From assembly GCF_020329485.1 (NCBI RefSeq), contig NZ_JAGKJI010000016.1:84572-148571 (forward strand): a stretch of DNA of 64,000 nucleotides, given 5' to 3'. Shown in pieces: positions 1 to 8,624 of this stretch. The notes under the pieces are model-generated. The model ran no database searches. It saw only the letters and a program-made list of their open reading frames with translations, and was not told the DNA's origin. How positions within the stretch are numbered: position 1 is the first letter of the stretch; each line of letters starts with the position of its first letter. A program made the translations under genes and the position numbers. Source of the DNA: Bradyrhizobium cenepequi. Its GTDB lineage: Bacteria; Pseudomonadota; Alphaproteobacteria; Rhizobiales; Xanthobacteraceae.

Positions 1-104
1 GATTTCGAGAGCTCCGCCTCGAGTTCCTTTGGCGCGTTGGCGTCAATCCATTTGCGGGCGGTGGCGCGGAATTCGGCTTCCTGCGGGGTGTCGTCGAAAT
101 TCAT
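1..104 (-). CDS. Acyl-CoA dehydrogenase, N-terminal fragment (cut by window edge)
   Basis: Only the first 34 codons lie in the window; the ATG is at 104-102 on the minus strand. The visible peptide begins MNFDDTPQEAEFRATARKWI and is almost identical to the start of the next complete gene (247-1494), so this is a close paralog from the acyl-CoA dehydrogenase N-terminal domain family. It should be an FAD enzyme forming the 2,3-double bond of an acyl-CoA, downstream in the same minus-strand catabolic cluster. A 142-base gap holding a palindromic repeat separates it from the upstream gene. The body of the protein is not visible, so activity cannot be judged. Confidence 0.75.
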   Translation of the reverse strand, partial: MNFDDTPQEAEFRATARKWIDANAPKELEAELSK

Positions 105-142
105 TGGCGGACCTCTCGATCTCTGTTCTCGTTCGCTATTAG

Positions 143-244
143 CTCCTCATGGTGAGGAGGCGCAAAGCGCCGTCTCGAACCACGAGGCCCCGGCCGGGCC
201 TGCATCCTTCGAGACGCCCGCTCTGCGGGCTCCTCAGGATGAGG
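143..244. repeat. Palindromic intergenic repeat (CTCCTCA.../...TGAGGAG type)
   Basis: Two diverged inverted modules between two acyl-CoA dehydrogenase genes. Each carries a GTCTCGA or TCGAGAC core next to a small GCGC-rich hairpin. A related half-copy lies at 58572-58610. No coding potential. Confidence 0.6.
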
Positions 245-246
245 GT

Positions 247-1494
247 CTAGGATCTTCCCTTGGTCGGTATCTGGTTGAACGGCACGTCCTTGTCGACCCT
301 GATGTCACCGGGCAATCCCAATACCCGTTCAGCGATGATATTGCGCATGATCTCGTCGGTGCCACCCTCGACCCGCGTGCCGGGCGCACGGAGCAGCATC
401 GCCTGGAACTTGCCGGCGAGTTCCGCGTCTTCCGGCCCGCTCACGACGCCGGCGGCGCCCTGCAGGTCGAGCGCGTACATCGCGACCTCCTGGATCATCG
501 AGCCCGCTACGAGCTTGCCGATGGAATTCTCCGGACCGGGCCGCTCGCCTTTCGACAGCGCAGAGATCGCGCGCATGCTGGTGTATTTCAACCCGCTCGC
601 CTTCACCGCGTAGTTTGCGAGCCTTGAACGAACGCTGCGGTCTTCGATCGCGGGGCCGTCTTCCAGCATCAGATTATTGCAGAACTCGAACAGCTCCGGG
701 AAACCGGTCGCAACACCCGCACCGATCGACATGCGCTCGTTCATCAACGTGGTCAGCGAGACGTTCCAGCCGTCATTGACTTCGCCAAGCCGCTGATGGT
801 CGGGGATTCTGATGTCGGTGAAATAGACTTCGTTGAAGTCGGACTGCCCGCTGGCCTGCTTGATCGGCCGCACCTCGACACCCGGGCTCTTCATGTCCAG
901 GAAGAACATCGTGAGTCCCTTGTGCTTAGGGACAGCGGGATCGGTCCGGGTGAGCAGGATGCCGTAGTCGGAATAATGCGCGCCCGACGTCCAGATCTTC
1001 TGCCCGTTGATGATCCAGTCGTCGCCTTTTTTCTCCGCGCGGGTACGAAGCCCCGCGACGTCGGAACCACCGGCGGGTTCCGAGAAGAGCTGGCACCAGA
1101 TCTTTTCGCCTGAGGCCAGCGGCGGCAGATAGTGGCGCTTATGCTCCTCGCGGGCGAACGCCATCATGGTCGGGCCGCACATGCCATGGCCGATGATGAA
1201 CATCGCGGAGAGCCTGCCGTACGGGCCTTCTTCCTGTTGCCAGATCACGCGCTCGATCGGCGAGGCGCCACGGCCACCATATTCCTTTGGCCAGTGCAGG
1301 CAGGCCCAACCGGCATCCGCCTTTTTCTTCTGCCAGGCTCTTGCGACCTCTAGAATATTGGCATTCTTGAGCTGAGTACGGCCGAGCGAGGATTTGCGCA
1401 GCTCTTCCTCGTATTGCTTCGGGGCGTTCGCCGCGATCCAGGCTCTCGCCTCGGCGCGGAACGCGGCTTCCTGCGGGGTGTCGTCGAAGTTCAT
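247..1494 (-). CDS. Acyl-CoA dehydrogenase, 415 aa
   Basis: FAD-dependent dehydrogenase of an acyl-CoA thioester, the first oxidation step of a beta-oxidation type pathway in the cytoplasm. The three usual domains are visible: helical N-domain (about 5-120), beta-barrel with the FAD/substrate motif CQLFSEPAGGSD (134-145), and C-terminal helical domain ending EGGTDEIMRNIIAERVLG (376-393). In MCAD-type enzymes the catalytic Glu directly precedes the Gly-Thr of this motif. Here that place is Gly and a Glu lies one residue earlier, as in many enzymes that work with a second dehydrogenase subunit. The next gene (1619-2746) is a shorter dehydrogenase and a natural partner. ATG at 1494 with GAGGA upstream. 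The substrate cannot be read from sequence. Confidence 0.88.
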   Translation of the reverse strand: MNFDDTPQEAAFRAEARAWIAANAPKQYEEELRKSSLGRTQLKNANILEVARAWQKKKADAGWACLHWPKEYGGRGASPIERVIWQQEEGPYGRLSAMFIIGHGMCGPTMMAFAREEHKRHYLPPLASGEKIWCQLFSEPAGGSDVAGLRTRAEKKGDDWIINGQKIWTSGAHYSDYGILLTRTDPAVPKHKGLTMFFLDMKSPGVEVRPIKQASGQSDFNEVYFTDIRIPDHQRLGEVNDGWNVSLTTLMNERMSIGAGVATGFPELFEFCNNLMLEDGPAIEDRSVRSRLANYAVKASGLKYTSMRAISALSKGERPGPENSIGKLVAGSMIQEVAMYALDLQGAAGVVSGPEDAELAGKFQAMLLRAPGTRVEGGTDEIMRNIIAERVLGLPGDIRVDKDVPFNQIPTKGRS

Positions 1495-1526
1495 CTTCTA
1501 AATCCTCGGCCGTGGTTCGTGGCGTC

Positions 1527-1606
1527 GTAGGATGGGTAGAGCGCAGCGAAACCCATCAGTTGCCGCCACCGGTTTGATGGGTTTCGCTTCGCTCTACCCA
1601 TCCTAC
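1527..1606. repeat. Inverted repeat, GTAGGATGGGTAGAGCG family
   Basis: Near-perfect inverted repeat with arms GTAGGATGGGTAGAGCG and CGCTCTACCCATCCTAC, filling the gap between two acyl-CoA dehydrogenase genes. A second copy lies at 2780-2859. As RNA it would fold into one long hairpin. Confidence 0.8.
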
Positions 1607-1618
1607 GGTCACTACGAT

Positions 1619-2746
1619 TTACGCCGCGTTCTTCTTGCGCATGCGGTCGATCAGCGCATCCTCCCAATAGGAGAGGCTGCCGAGGCCGAGCGCGGTGGCA
1701 TTGGCGCGGCGGTAGTACATGTGGCAGTCGAACTCCCAGGTGAAACCCATGCCGCCATGGACCTGGATGTTGTTCTTGGCGCAGTGCTGGAACGCCTGCG
1801 TCGCGCTGATCCGCGCAGCCGCAGCCGCTTCCGGCAATTCCGCGGCGTTGGTCGAGAGTGCCCAGGCGCCGTAGTAGCAATTGGAGCGCGCCAGGGTCGC
1901 CGAGACATACATGTCGGCAAGGATGTGTTTCACCGCCTGGAAAGAGCCGATCGGCCGACCAAAGGCGATGCGATCGAGCGCGTAATCGCGCCCCATCTCC
2001 AGCGCGCGGTCGGCGCCGCCGACCTGCTCGAACGCCAGGAGCACTGCGGCGCGGTCGAGCACTTGCGAAATAATTCCCCAGCCTTCGCCGGTGGCTCCAA
2101 GCGGTTCGGCCCTGGCGTTGCTGAAAATGATCTCCGCCTGGCCGCGGGTCGGATCGATGTTGGTCAATTCCTTGACCTCGACACCGCCGCCCTTGAGGTC
2201 GACCAGGAACAGCGAGATATCTGCATCGCGTCCCGTCGAGCCGGTGCGCGCGGCAACCACCGCGAAATCGGCGATGGCGCCGTCCGGCACCGGCTTCTTG
2301 GTGCCGTTAAGCGAATCACCCGAGGCGGTGAGCTTGATCACCTTCGGCGATGGATTGCCCTTGCCCTCGAATAGTGCCAGCGTGCCGATGGCTTCGCCTG
2401 CGGCGATCTTCGGCAGCCATTTCCGCTTCTGCGCGTCGCTGCCTGCGAGCATTAAGGCTTCCGCCGCGAGATAGACGGTGGAGGAGAACGGCACCGGCGC
2501 CAACGCCCGGCCCATCTCTTCCGCGATCACGCAGAGTTCGAGATGGCCCGCGCCCGCGCCGCCGAACTGTTCGGGGATCGCGACGCCAAGGAAACCCATC
2601 TCTGCGAGGCCCTTCCACAGATCCTTGTCGTAGGCGGCCTCGCCGTCCAGCACCGCGCGCACCGCTTTCGGCGGGCATTGCTCGCTAAGGAATTTCCGCG
2701 CCTCGTCGCGCATCTGCTTCTGTTCGTCGGAAAAATCGAAATTCAT
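1619..2746 (-). CDS. Acyl-CoA dehydrogenase, small-subunit type, 375 aa
   Basis: Second complete acyl-CoA dehydrogenase of the cluster. It has the N-domain (about 5-115), a shortened middle domain without the usual T(E/M)P-x-x-GSD motif, and a C-domain with RIAFGRPIGSFQAVKH (259-274) and QVHGGMGFTWEFD (328-340). It lacks the C-terminal (Y/E)-G-T catalytic segment, ending instead in RRANATALGLGS-like sequence. These traits match the non-catalytic or complementary partners of heteromeric dehydrogenases such as the small pimeloyl-CoA or steroid side-chain types. I infer that it pairs with the 415-aa neighbour 124 bases downstream. ATG at 2746 is preceded by an AGTGAAA stretch. Family assignment is firm; the partnership is inference. 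Confidence 0.85.
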   Translation of the reverse strand: MNFDFSDEQKQMRDEARKFLSEQCPPKAVRAVLDGEAAYDKDLWKGLAEMGFLGVAIPEQFGGAGAGHLELCVIAEEMGRALAPVPFSSTVYLAAEALMLAGSDAQKRKWLPKIAAGEAIGTLALFEGKGNPSPKVIKLTASGDSLNGTKKPVPDGAIADFAVVAARTGSTGRDADISLFLVDLKGGGVEVKELTNIDPTRGQAEIIFSNARAEPLGATGEGWGIISQVLDRAAVLLAFEQVGGADRALEMGRDYALDRIAFGRPIGSFQAVKHILADMYVSATLARSNCYYGAWALSTNAAELPEAAAAARISATQAFQHCAKNNIQVHGGMGFTWEFDCHMYYRRANATALGLGSLSYWEDALIDRMRKKNAA

Positions 2747-2779
2747 GGCGTTTCACTCGGGTTGATGATGGCTTGCCTT

Positions 2780-2859
2780 GTAGGATGGGTGGAGCGAAGC
2801 GATACCCATCGACTGTCCGGTCACACGTGATGGGTGTCGCTGCGCTCTACCCATCCTAC
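2780..2859. repeat. Inverted repeat, GTAGGATGGGTAGAGCG family, copy 2
   Basis: Arms GTAGGATGGGTGGAGCG and CGCTCTACCCATCCTAC with a short central spacer. Same family as 1527-1606. It lies between the ligase stop (2862) and the start of the small dehydrogenase (2746), so it would be in the transcript if the operon continues. Confidence 0.8.
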
Positions 2860-2861
2860 GA

Positions 2862-4736
2862 TCAATTCAGGATGATCACGTCCTCCCCCGGCTTATCAGC
2901 ATAGAGTCTTTCCACCAGCGCCGCACGACGTTCCAAACCGGCGCGCTGGTTGATGTAGCCCTTGTCGGTGAGCTCGTTGCCGTCGATCGAGGGCGGCTCG
3001 ACCATCAGCATCGCGCGCGAGATGCGCCGGCTGCTGGCGCCGGAGATGGAAGCATTGTGCTTCTCCAGTCCGCGCCTGAAACAGGCGATCACCTCCGGAT
3101 GCTTCACCGCGTCTTCGAATGTTGCGTTGGGATCGCCGATGAGTTGCCGGCAGGCATGAAGATTGGGCCAGGCGAGCAGGCCGATGAAGGGGCGATCCTG
3201 CCCGGCCACCAGCGCGTCGTGCACCACCGGCGTTGCCGCCGCGATCGCATCGGTGCGGAGCGAGCCGACGTGCACGAAGGTGCCTGTCGTGAGCTTGAAA
3301 TCTTCGACCACGCGGCCGGCAAAGATGATGCCTTGCACGGGATCATCGGGGTCGACGAACACGCCGGCATCACCGATGCAGTAAAAACCTTCCTCGTCGA
3401 ACACCGATCTGGTGAGCTCGGGCTGGCCGAAATAGCCGGGCGTGACGTTGACGCCGCGCAGGCGCAATTCATATTTTGCGCCGCACGGCACCATCTTCAG
3501 TTCGACGCCGGGGAACGGCAGGCCGATCAGGCCGACACGCTCGGTGTCCCAATAGGTGCCGGTCGAGGTCGGAGCGGTCTCGGTCGAACCCCAGCCGGTG
3601 TAGAACACGATGCGTTCGCCGGTGGTACGCACCGCGAGCGCTTGCATGCGATCGTAGAGATCATCCGGCAGCCGCGCGCCGCCATAGGCCATCACGGAGA
3701 GATTCCTGAAGAAGCTGTGGCACAGCACATCGTCCTTTTCCATCGCAGCCGCCAGCGCGGCATAGCCAGCGGGGACGTTGGCGTAATAGGTCGGCGAGAT
3801 CTCGCGCAGGTTACGGATGGTCTCGTCGAACTGGCCGGGCATCGGCCGGCCGTCGTCGATGTAGAGCGTGCCGCCGTCGATCAGCACCGGGTTGAACAGC
3901 GCATTGCCGCCCATGGTGTGATTCCAGGGCATCCAGTCGAGATAGGTCGCGAGCGGCCCATTGGGATCGCGCGGCCGCACCTGCGTCATCATCGCGGCAT
4001 TGGCGCACATCATCTCCTGGGTGTTGATGACGGCCTTGGGCATGCCGGTCGAGCCTGAGGTGAACAGCAGCTTGCCGACCGTTTGCGACGTGATCTGCGC
4101 GATCGAAGCTTCGACATCGTCAGTGACTGGAGTAGCCGTAAGCTCGGCGAAGCTGACGCTCTTGATGCCCTCGCAGGGGCGCGCGACGTGGACGACGGTG
4201 ACGCCGTCCAGATCAAGTGCGCGCAGGGCCTTCTCGAAGGTCAGCCCGTCCTGCACCATGATTACGGCCGGCTTGACCAGGTCGAACAGATATTTAAGCT
4301 TGAGGTGATCCTGGCTCATCAACGAATAGGCCGGCGACACCGGCGCTGCCGGCAGCCGCGCCTGCATCGCCGCCTGCGTCATCAGCGCGTGCTCGATCGA
4401 GTTACCCGAGAGGATCGTGACCGGACGGCCGGGCTCGAGCTTCAGATTGAGCAAACCTTGCGTGAGCGCATCCACCGTGCGCTTGGCTTCAGCATAGCAT
4501 AGGTTGCGCCATTGCCGCTCGGGGCCGGTGCGCTGGGCAAGCCAGGTCCGCTCCGGCGCCTCCCTTGCCCATTTCGCGAGTGATGCAGGAATATGCGTCT
4601 CGTAAGGGCTGAGCGAAATGCGCGACTTCAGGACGATCGCGCCGTCGTCTCGCCGATCGACGGCGATGTCGCGCGGCAGCCATTCGATCTTGCGGAATCC
4701 CGGCTTGCCCAGCACCTCGGCCGCATTCCCATCCAT
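2862..4736 (-). CDS. Feruloyl-CoA synthase-like acyl-CoA ligase, 624 aa
   Basis: ATP-dependent CoA ligase of the ANL superfamily, closest in layout to feruloyl-CoA synthases, which activate hydroxycinnamic acids. Visible: the early signature IVLKSRISLSPYETHIPASL (34-53), the ATP-binding P-loop LLFTSGSTGMPKA (223-235), the YTGWGSTETAP region, and GRVVEDFKLTTGTFVHVGSLR-type sequence where feruloyl-CoA synthases carry the hinge. The reading frame runs open farther upstream, but the ATG at 4736 starts the conserved protein and has GGGAGA at the right distance; 624 aa fits the family. The downstream neighbours are dehydrogenases and the upstream ones an enoyl-CoA hydratase and an SDR, so it probably feeds them. 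The real acid is unknown. Confidence 0.85.
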   Translation of the reverse strand: MDGNAAEVLGKPGFRKIEWLPRDIAVDRRDDGAIVLKSRISLSPYETHIPASLAKWAREAPERTWLAQRTGPERQWRNLCYAEAKRTVDALTQGLLNLKLEPGRPVTILSGNSIEHALMTQAAMQARLPAAPVSPAYSLMSQDHLKLKYLFDLVKPAVIMVQDGLTFEKALRALDLDGVTVVHVARPCEGIKSVSFAELTATPVTDDVEASIAQITSQTVGKLLFTSGSTGMPKAVINTQEMMCANAAMMTQVRPRDPNGPLATYLDWMPWNHTMGGNALFNPVLIDGGTLYIDDGRPMPGQFDETIRNLREISPTYYANVPAGYAALAAAMEKDDVLCHSFFRNLSVMAYGGARLPDDLYDRMQALAVRTTGERIVFYTGWGSTETAPTSTGTYWDTERVGLIGLPFPGVELKMVPCGAKYELRLRGVNVTPGYFGQPELTRSVFDEEGFYCIGDAGVFVDPDDPVQGIIFAGRVVEDFKLTTGTFVHVGSLRTDAIAAATPVVHDALVAGQDRPFIGLLAWPNLHACRQLIGDPNATFEDAVKHPEVIACFRRGLEKHNASISGASSRRISRAMLMVEPPSIDGNELTDKGYINQRAGLERRAALVERLYADKPGEDVIILN

Positions 4737-4780
4737 GTTGCGTCTCCCGGAAATTCTTGTCCTTTGCGGACCTTTCGTTG

Positions 4781-5587
4781 CTAGCGCCTGATATACACAG
4801 GCTTTCGTTTTTCGAGAAAGGCCCTGATACCTTCGGCAAAATCTTCCGAGCGGCTGCACAGGACCTGGTTGCGGTCCTCCATCGCAATCGCCGCTTCCAG
4901 GGAGCCAGCATCGACGCTCATGTTGAGCCATTCCTTCGAGAGCCTCAGGCCTACAGGTGATGCCGCCAGCATCGCATCGATGTAAGGCTCGGCCGCCGCA
5001 TCGAGCCCACCCTCCTCGACCACTTCAGAGATGAGACCGACCGCGAGCGCGCGCTCCGCACCAATGAAGCGGCCGGTGAGGATCAGCTCAGATGCAACGG
5101 AGACGCCGACGAGGCGCGGCAGGAAATAGCTGGTGCCGATATCGCAGCCGCCGAGGCCGAGCTTGATGAAGGCGCAATTCATCCGCGCCGATCTGGTCGC
5201 GATGCGGATATCGGAAGCGAGCGCCAACGCAAAGCCGCCGCCGGCGGCGGCGCCCTGGATCAGCGCAATGATCGGCTGCGGGCACCGCCGCATCAGCATG
5301 ACGATGTCGGCGATGCGACGCTGCGAGTCCAGCGACTCGGTGACATCAGGCGGCTCCTGCTGCCCGGCGCGGCGCTGCATCGCGTGTTTGAGATCGAGGC
5401 CGGCGCAGAAGTTCTGCCCGGCGCCTTTCAGCACGACGACGCGCGTATCGCGGTTGCGCTGCAGGCCCTGGAAATAGACATTCAACGCGTCGATCAGCGA
5501 AGGATCGAGCGCGTTCAGGCTCTCGGGGCGATCGAGCGTCACCCAGTCGACGCCGTCGTGATGTTCGATCAGAAGCGGTTGGGTCAC
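4781..5587 (-). CDS. Enoyl-CoA hydratase/isomerase family protein, 268 aa
   Basis: Crotonase-fold protein expected to hydrate a 2-enoyl-CoA. Visible are the oxyanion-hole segments FCAGLDLKHAM and IQGAAAGGGFALALASDIRI, followed by MNCAFIKLGLGGCDIGTSYF. The latter carries Asp rather than the usual second Glu, as in many crotonase paralogs. I place the start at GTG 5587, preceded by AGGAGT at ideal spacing; the longer open frame runs into a palindromic repeat and should not be translated. It lies 44 bases upstream of the feruloyl-CoA-synthase-like gene on the same strand. It could be an ordinary hydratase or a hydratase/lyase that cleaves a phenylpropenoyl-CoA; sequence alone does not decide. 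Confidence 0.85.
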   Translation of the reverse strand: MTQPLLIEHHDGVDWVTLDRPESLNALDPSLIDALNVYFQGLQRNRDTRVVVLKGAGQNFCAGLDLKHAMQRRAGQQEPPDVTESLDSQRRIADIVMLMRRCPQPIIALIQGAAAGGGFALALASDIRIATRSARMNCAFIKLGLGGCDIGTSYFLPRLVGVSVASELILTGRFIGAERALAVGLISEVVEEGGLDAAAEPYIDAMLAASPVGLRLSKEWLNMSVDAGSLEAAIAMEDRNQVLCSRSEDFAEGIRAFLEKRKPVYIRR

Positions 5588-5628
5588 GCTTAACTCCTGC
5601 CTCACCCGAACGCGATGCCAATTGCTGC

Positions 5629-5764
5629 GCCCTCTCCCCTTGTGGGAGAGGGCTACACCGGCATTGGCCGTGCATTCGATACGGTGAGGGGTTGCCAGCC
5701 GGAGAGAACCCCTCATCCGGCGCGGATTTCATCCGCGCCACCTTCTCCCGCAAGGGGAGAAGGG
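5629..5764. repeat. Palindromic repeat, CCCTCTCCC/GGGAGAGGG family
   Basis: Composite of two small hairpins (CCCTCTCCCC-TTGT-GGGAGAGGG and CTTCTCCCGCAAGGGGAGAAG) around a ACCCCTCA/TGAGGGGT core. It sits between the enoyl-CoA hydratase start and the SDR stop. Related copies: 16004-16138, 18789-18935, 35201-35370, 48205-48341, 61858-61979 and 62250-62295. Confidence 0.75.
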
Positions 5765-5777
5765 AAGAGAGAAGCGC

Positions 5778-6536
5778 CTACCGCGGGGCCATGCGAATGG
5801 CGCCATCGAGGCGGATGGTTTCGCCGTTGAGCATGGCGTTCTCGACGATATGCACGGCGAGCGCACCGTATTCATCGGGCTCACCGAGACGGGCCGGATG
5901 CGGCACCTGGGCGCCGAGGCTCTTGCGCGCTTCCTCGTTCAAGCCCATCAACAGCGGCGTGAAGAAGATGCCAGGCGCAATCGTGTTGACGCGGATCTTC
6001 AGGCTTGCGAGATCGCGCGCGGCCGGCAAGGTCAAGCCGACGATGCCGCCCTTCGAGGCGGAATAGGCAATCTGGCCGATCTGGCCTTCATAGGCGGCAA
6101 CCGAGGCGGTGTTAACGACGACGCCACGCTCTTCGCCGATCGGCTGGGCGGTGGCAAGTCGCTCCGCGAACAGGCGCAGCACGTTGAAGGTGCCGATCAG
6201 GTTGACATTGATGATGCGCGTGAACTTTTCCAGCGGATAGACGCCATCCTTGCCGACCACGCGCTGCGAGCCGCCGATGCCGGCGCAGTTCATCAGCACG
6301 CGCGCAATGCCATGCGCGGCCTCCGCCTTGGCGATCGCCGCCTTCACTTGCTCCTCGCTGGTGACGTCGGCATGAAGCGCGACGCCCTTCACTTCGGCTG
6401 CGATCTTCTCGGCGTTTTCCTTGTTCTGGTCGAGCACGCCGATCTTGGCGCCCTTCGCGGCCATGGCGCGCGCGGTGGCGGCGCCAAGTCCGGAGCCACC
6501 GCCGGTGATGAGAACGGCAACGTCTTTCAACTGCAT
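5778..6536 (-). CDS. SDR family 3-hydroxyacyl-CoA dehydrogenase-like protein, 252 aa
   Basis: Short-chain dehydrogenase resembling the type-II (HSD17B10-like) 3-hydroxyacyl-CoA dehydrogenases. Visible: nucleotide-binding TGGGSGLG (11-18), an acidic residue after the second strand (LDQNKE) indicating NAD, NCAG, and the catalytic Ser (NTASVAA) with YSASK. In the cluster it would oxidise the 3-hydroxyacyl-CoA made by the hydratase to a 3-ketoacyl-CoA for the thiolase at 7422. ATG at 6536 with AAGGAAAGG upstream. The gene is 61 bases downstream of the TetR gene, probably in the same transcript. Confidence 0.87.
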   Translation of the reverse strand: MQLKDVAVLITGGGSGLGAATARAMAAKGAKIGVLDQNKENAEKIAAEVKGVALHADVTSEEQVKAAIAKAEAAHGIARVLMNCAGIGGSQRVVGKDGVYPLEKFTRIINVNLIGTFNVLRLFAERLATAQPIGEERGVVVNTASVAAYEGQIGQIAYSASKGGIVGLTLPAARDLASLKIRVNTIAPGIFFTPLLMGLNEEARKSLGAQVPHPARLGEPDEYGALAVHIVENAMLNGETIRLDGAIRMAPR

Positions 6537-6597
6537 GGGTACAACCTTTCCTTGGGCGTTTCTTTCTCTAGACTCGGGACTTCCAGAACTCAGCTAG

Positions 6598-7272
6598 TCA
6601 CTCGGCCGCAACACCTTTCTGGGTCGACGGATTCAGCATGCCGCCGAAGATCAGCGCTTCCATATGCTTGATGTATTCGCGGCAGACCTCATCGGTGACC
6701 GGGCCGACGCCGGTCGCGCGCGACATGGCTTGGCGACCGAAGAACAGGTGATCGCAGGCGCCGATCAGGCTGGTGTAGAACAACACCGGATCGACCTCGC
6801 GGAATTCGCCGGCTCGCACGCCTTCATCGAGCAGGCGGCGATGGAAATCCAGGAGCGGCGCGACGAAGAATTTCGAGACTTCGTCGGCGGCCTCCGCGCT
6901 GCTCTCATGCAGGAGATAATGGATCAGCCGGTTCATATAGGGGAACTGGTGATACGCGCGGATGATGCCGCCAATGTGCAGCCGCAGCTTCGCGGTCGGG
7001 GAGATCGGCTGGCCTAAGAGATATTCGAGCTGCGACATCTCGGTTGCGGCGTCGCGCGCGAGCAGCGCCAGCAGCAAACCGTCCTTGTTGCCGAAGTGAT
7101 ACTTCACCAGCGCGGCGTTGACGCCGGACTTTTGGGCGATGTCGGACAGCGACACGTCGATCGAAGCGCGTTCGATCATCAGCTCGCTCGCGGCAACCAG
7201 CAGCTTCTCCGCCGTCGGGTTCCTGCCCGCCGGAAATCGCGTCGGTACGGTGGTATTCAACTCTATTGCCAT
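6598..7272 (-). CDS. TetR/AcrR family transcriptional regulator, 224 aa
   Basis: DNA-binding repressor-type regulator. The N-terminal helix-turn-helix domain spans about residues 20-68 (TAEKLLVAASELM, then SLSDIAQKSGVNAALVKYHF and GNKDGLL). The rest is an all-helical ligand domain with a family-type C-terminus. It starts a minus-strand run of catabolic genes and faces the divergent thiolase gene, so the 149-base gap between them is the likely target. A candidate operator is listed at 7331-7350. By analogy with TetR regulators of fatty and aromatic acid catabolism its ligand is probably an acyl-CoA; this is inference. Confidence 0.87.
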   Translation of the reverse strand: MAIELNTTVPTRFPAGRNPTAEKLLVAASELMIERASIDVSLSDIAQKSGVNAALVKYHFGNKDGLLLALLARDAATEMSQLEYLLGQPISPTAKLRLHIGGIIRAYHQFPYMNRLIHYLLHESSAEAADEVSKFFVAPLLDFHRRLLDEGVRAGEFREVDPVLFYTSLIGACDHLFFGRQAMSRATGVGPVTDEVCREYIKHMEALIFGGMLNPSTQKGVAAE

Positions 7273-7330
7273 CTGCCTGCCGAGAACGTCCGCCGGGCAG
7301 ATAACCCGATGCTGCGCCTCACCTCAAGAG

Positions 7331-7350
7331 TTAATTGATTGATTGACTAA
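7331..7350. promoter_or_regulatory. Candidate TetR operator
   Basis: TTAATTGATTGATTGACTAA lies in the gap between the divergent tetR and thiolase genes. It has two-fold-like ends (TTAAT and ACTAA) and a tandem ATTGATTGA core, and is AT-rich against a GC-rich background. Position and shape suggest the operator; there is no direct evidence. Confidence 0.35.
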
Positions 7351-7421
7351 ATCCGTAGGCACCCTTTTAATCCCGCCATCCTTCGAAACGCCCATCCAGA
7401 ACACCTAAGGGAGAATAAGAC

Positions 7422-8594
7422 ATGGCCGAGGCCTATATCGTCGCCGCCGCTCGCACCGCCGGCGGCCGCAAGGGAGGACGTCTTGCCGGCTGGCATCCGG
7501 CCGACCTGGCCGCGACCGTGCTGGACACGCTGGTCGAGCGCTCCGGCGCCGATCCGGCTGAGGTCGAGGACGTGATCATAGGCTGCGTGATGCAGGCCGG
7601 CGAGCAATCCAACAACATCGCGCGCAACGCGGTGATGGCCTCGAAGCTGCCGGAAAGCGTGCCCGGCACCTCGATCGACCGGCAATGCGGCTCCTCGCAG
7701 CAGGCGCTGCACTTCGCGGCGCAGGCCGTGATGTCCGGCTCGATGGACATCGTGATCGCCGCCGGCGTGGAATCGATGACGCGGGTGCCCATGGGCCTTG
7801 CCTCGTCGCTGCCGCAGAAGAACGGGTTCGGCTACTACAAGAGCCCGAACATCGAGAAGCGCTACCCCAACATCATGTTCAGCCAGTTCACCGGCGCGGA
7901 GATGATGGCGGAGAAATACGGCCTCTCCAAAGACGAGCTCGATGACTTTTCCTATGGCAGCCACCAGCGTGCGATTGCGGCCACGCAGGCCGGCCACTTC
8001 AAGGACGAGATCGTGCCGGTGCAGATCACGCGCGCCGACGGTACCACCGATACCCATCATATCGACGAAGGCATCCGCTTCGACGTCAGCCGCGAGGGCA
8101 TCAAGGGCGTCAAGCTGATCGCCGAGAACGGCAAGCTGACGGCCGCAAGCTCGAGCCAGATCTGCGACGGCGCCTCCGGCGTGCTCGTTGTCAACGAGAA
8201 GGGGCTGAAGCGGCTCGGGGTCAAGCCGCTGGCGCGCATCTATCACATGAGCATGCTGGGCCATGATCCCGTGATCATGCTGGAGGCGCCGCTGCCGGCC
8301 ACCGAACGCGCGCTGAAGAAGGCCGGCATGAAGATCGACGACATCGACCTGTTCGAGGTCAACGAGGCCTTCGCCTCGGTGCCAACTGCGTGGCTGAAGA
8401 CCACCGGCGCCGATCCGGCCAGGCTCAACGTCAATGGCGGTGCTATTGCGCTCGGCCATCCGCTCGGCGGCTCCGGCACCAAGTTGATGACCACGCTTAT
8501 CAACGCACTCAAGCAGCGCAACAAGCGTTACGGCCTGCAGACCATGTGTGAGGGCGGCGGGATGGCGAATGTGACGATCGTGGAACGGCTGTAA
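7422..8594 (+). CDS. Acetyl-CoA acetyltransferase family thiolase, 390 aa
   Basis: Thiolase cleaving a 3-ketoacyl-CoA with CoA, the last step of a beta-oxidation round. All catalytic parts are visible: nucleophile Cys89 in SIDRQCGSSQQA, His346 in NGGAIALGHPLGGSG, and the acid/base Cys376 in TMCEGGGMANV. Length matches the family. ATG 7422 has a strong AAGGGAGA site. It is the first gene of the plus-strand arm, divergent from tetR, and is followed by a second CoA ligase and an epoxide-hydrolase-like gene. It could also run biosynthetically, but the neighbours favour degradation. Confidence 0.9.
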   Translation: MAEAYIVAAARTAGGRKGGRLAGWHPADLAATVLDTLVERSGADPAEVEDVIIGCVMQAGEQSNNIARNAVMASKLPESVPGTSIDRQCGSSQQALHFAAQAVMSGSMDIVIAAGVESMTRVPMGLASSLPQKNGFGYYKSPNIEKRYPNIMFSQFTGAEMMAEKYGLSKDELDDFSYGSHQRAIAATQAGHFKDEIVPVQITRADGTTDTHHIDEGIRFDVSREGIKGVKLIAENGKLTAASSSQICDGASGVLVVNEKGLKRLGVKPLARIYHMSMLGHDPVIMLEAPLPATERALKKAGMKIDDIDLFEVNEAFASVPTAWLKTTGADPARLNVNGGAIALGHPLGGSGTKLMTTLINALKQRNKRYGLQTMCEGGGMANVTIVERL

Positions 8595-8624
8595 GCCGCT
8601 TCGGTTTCGTCTCGCACGAAAGGT

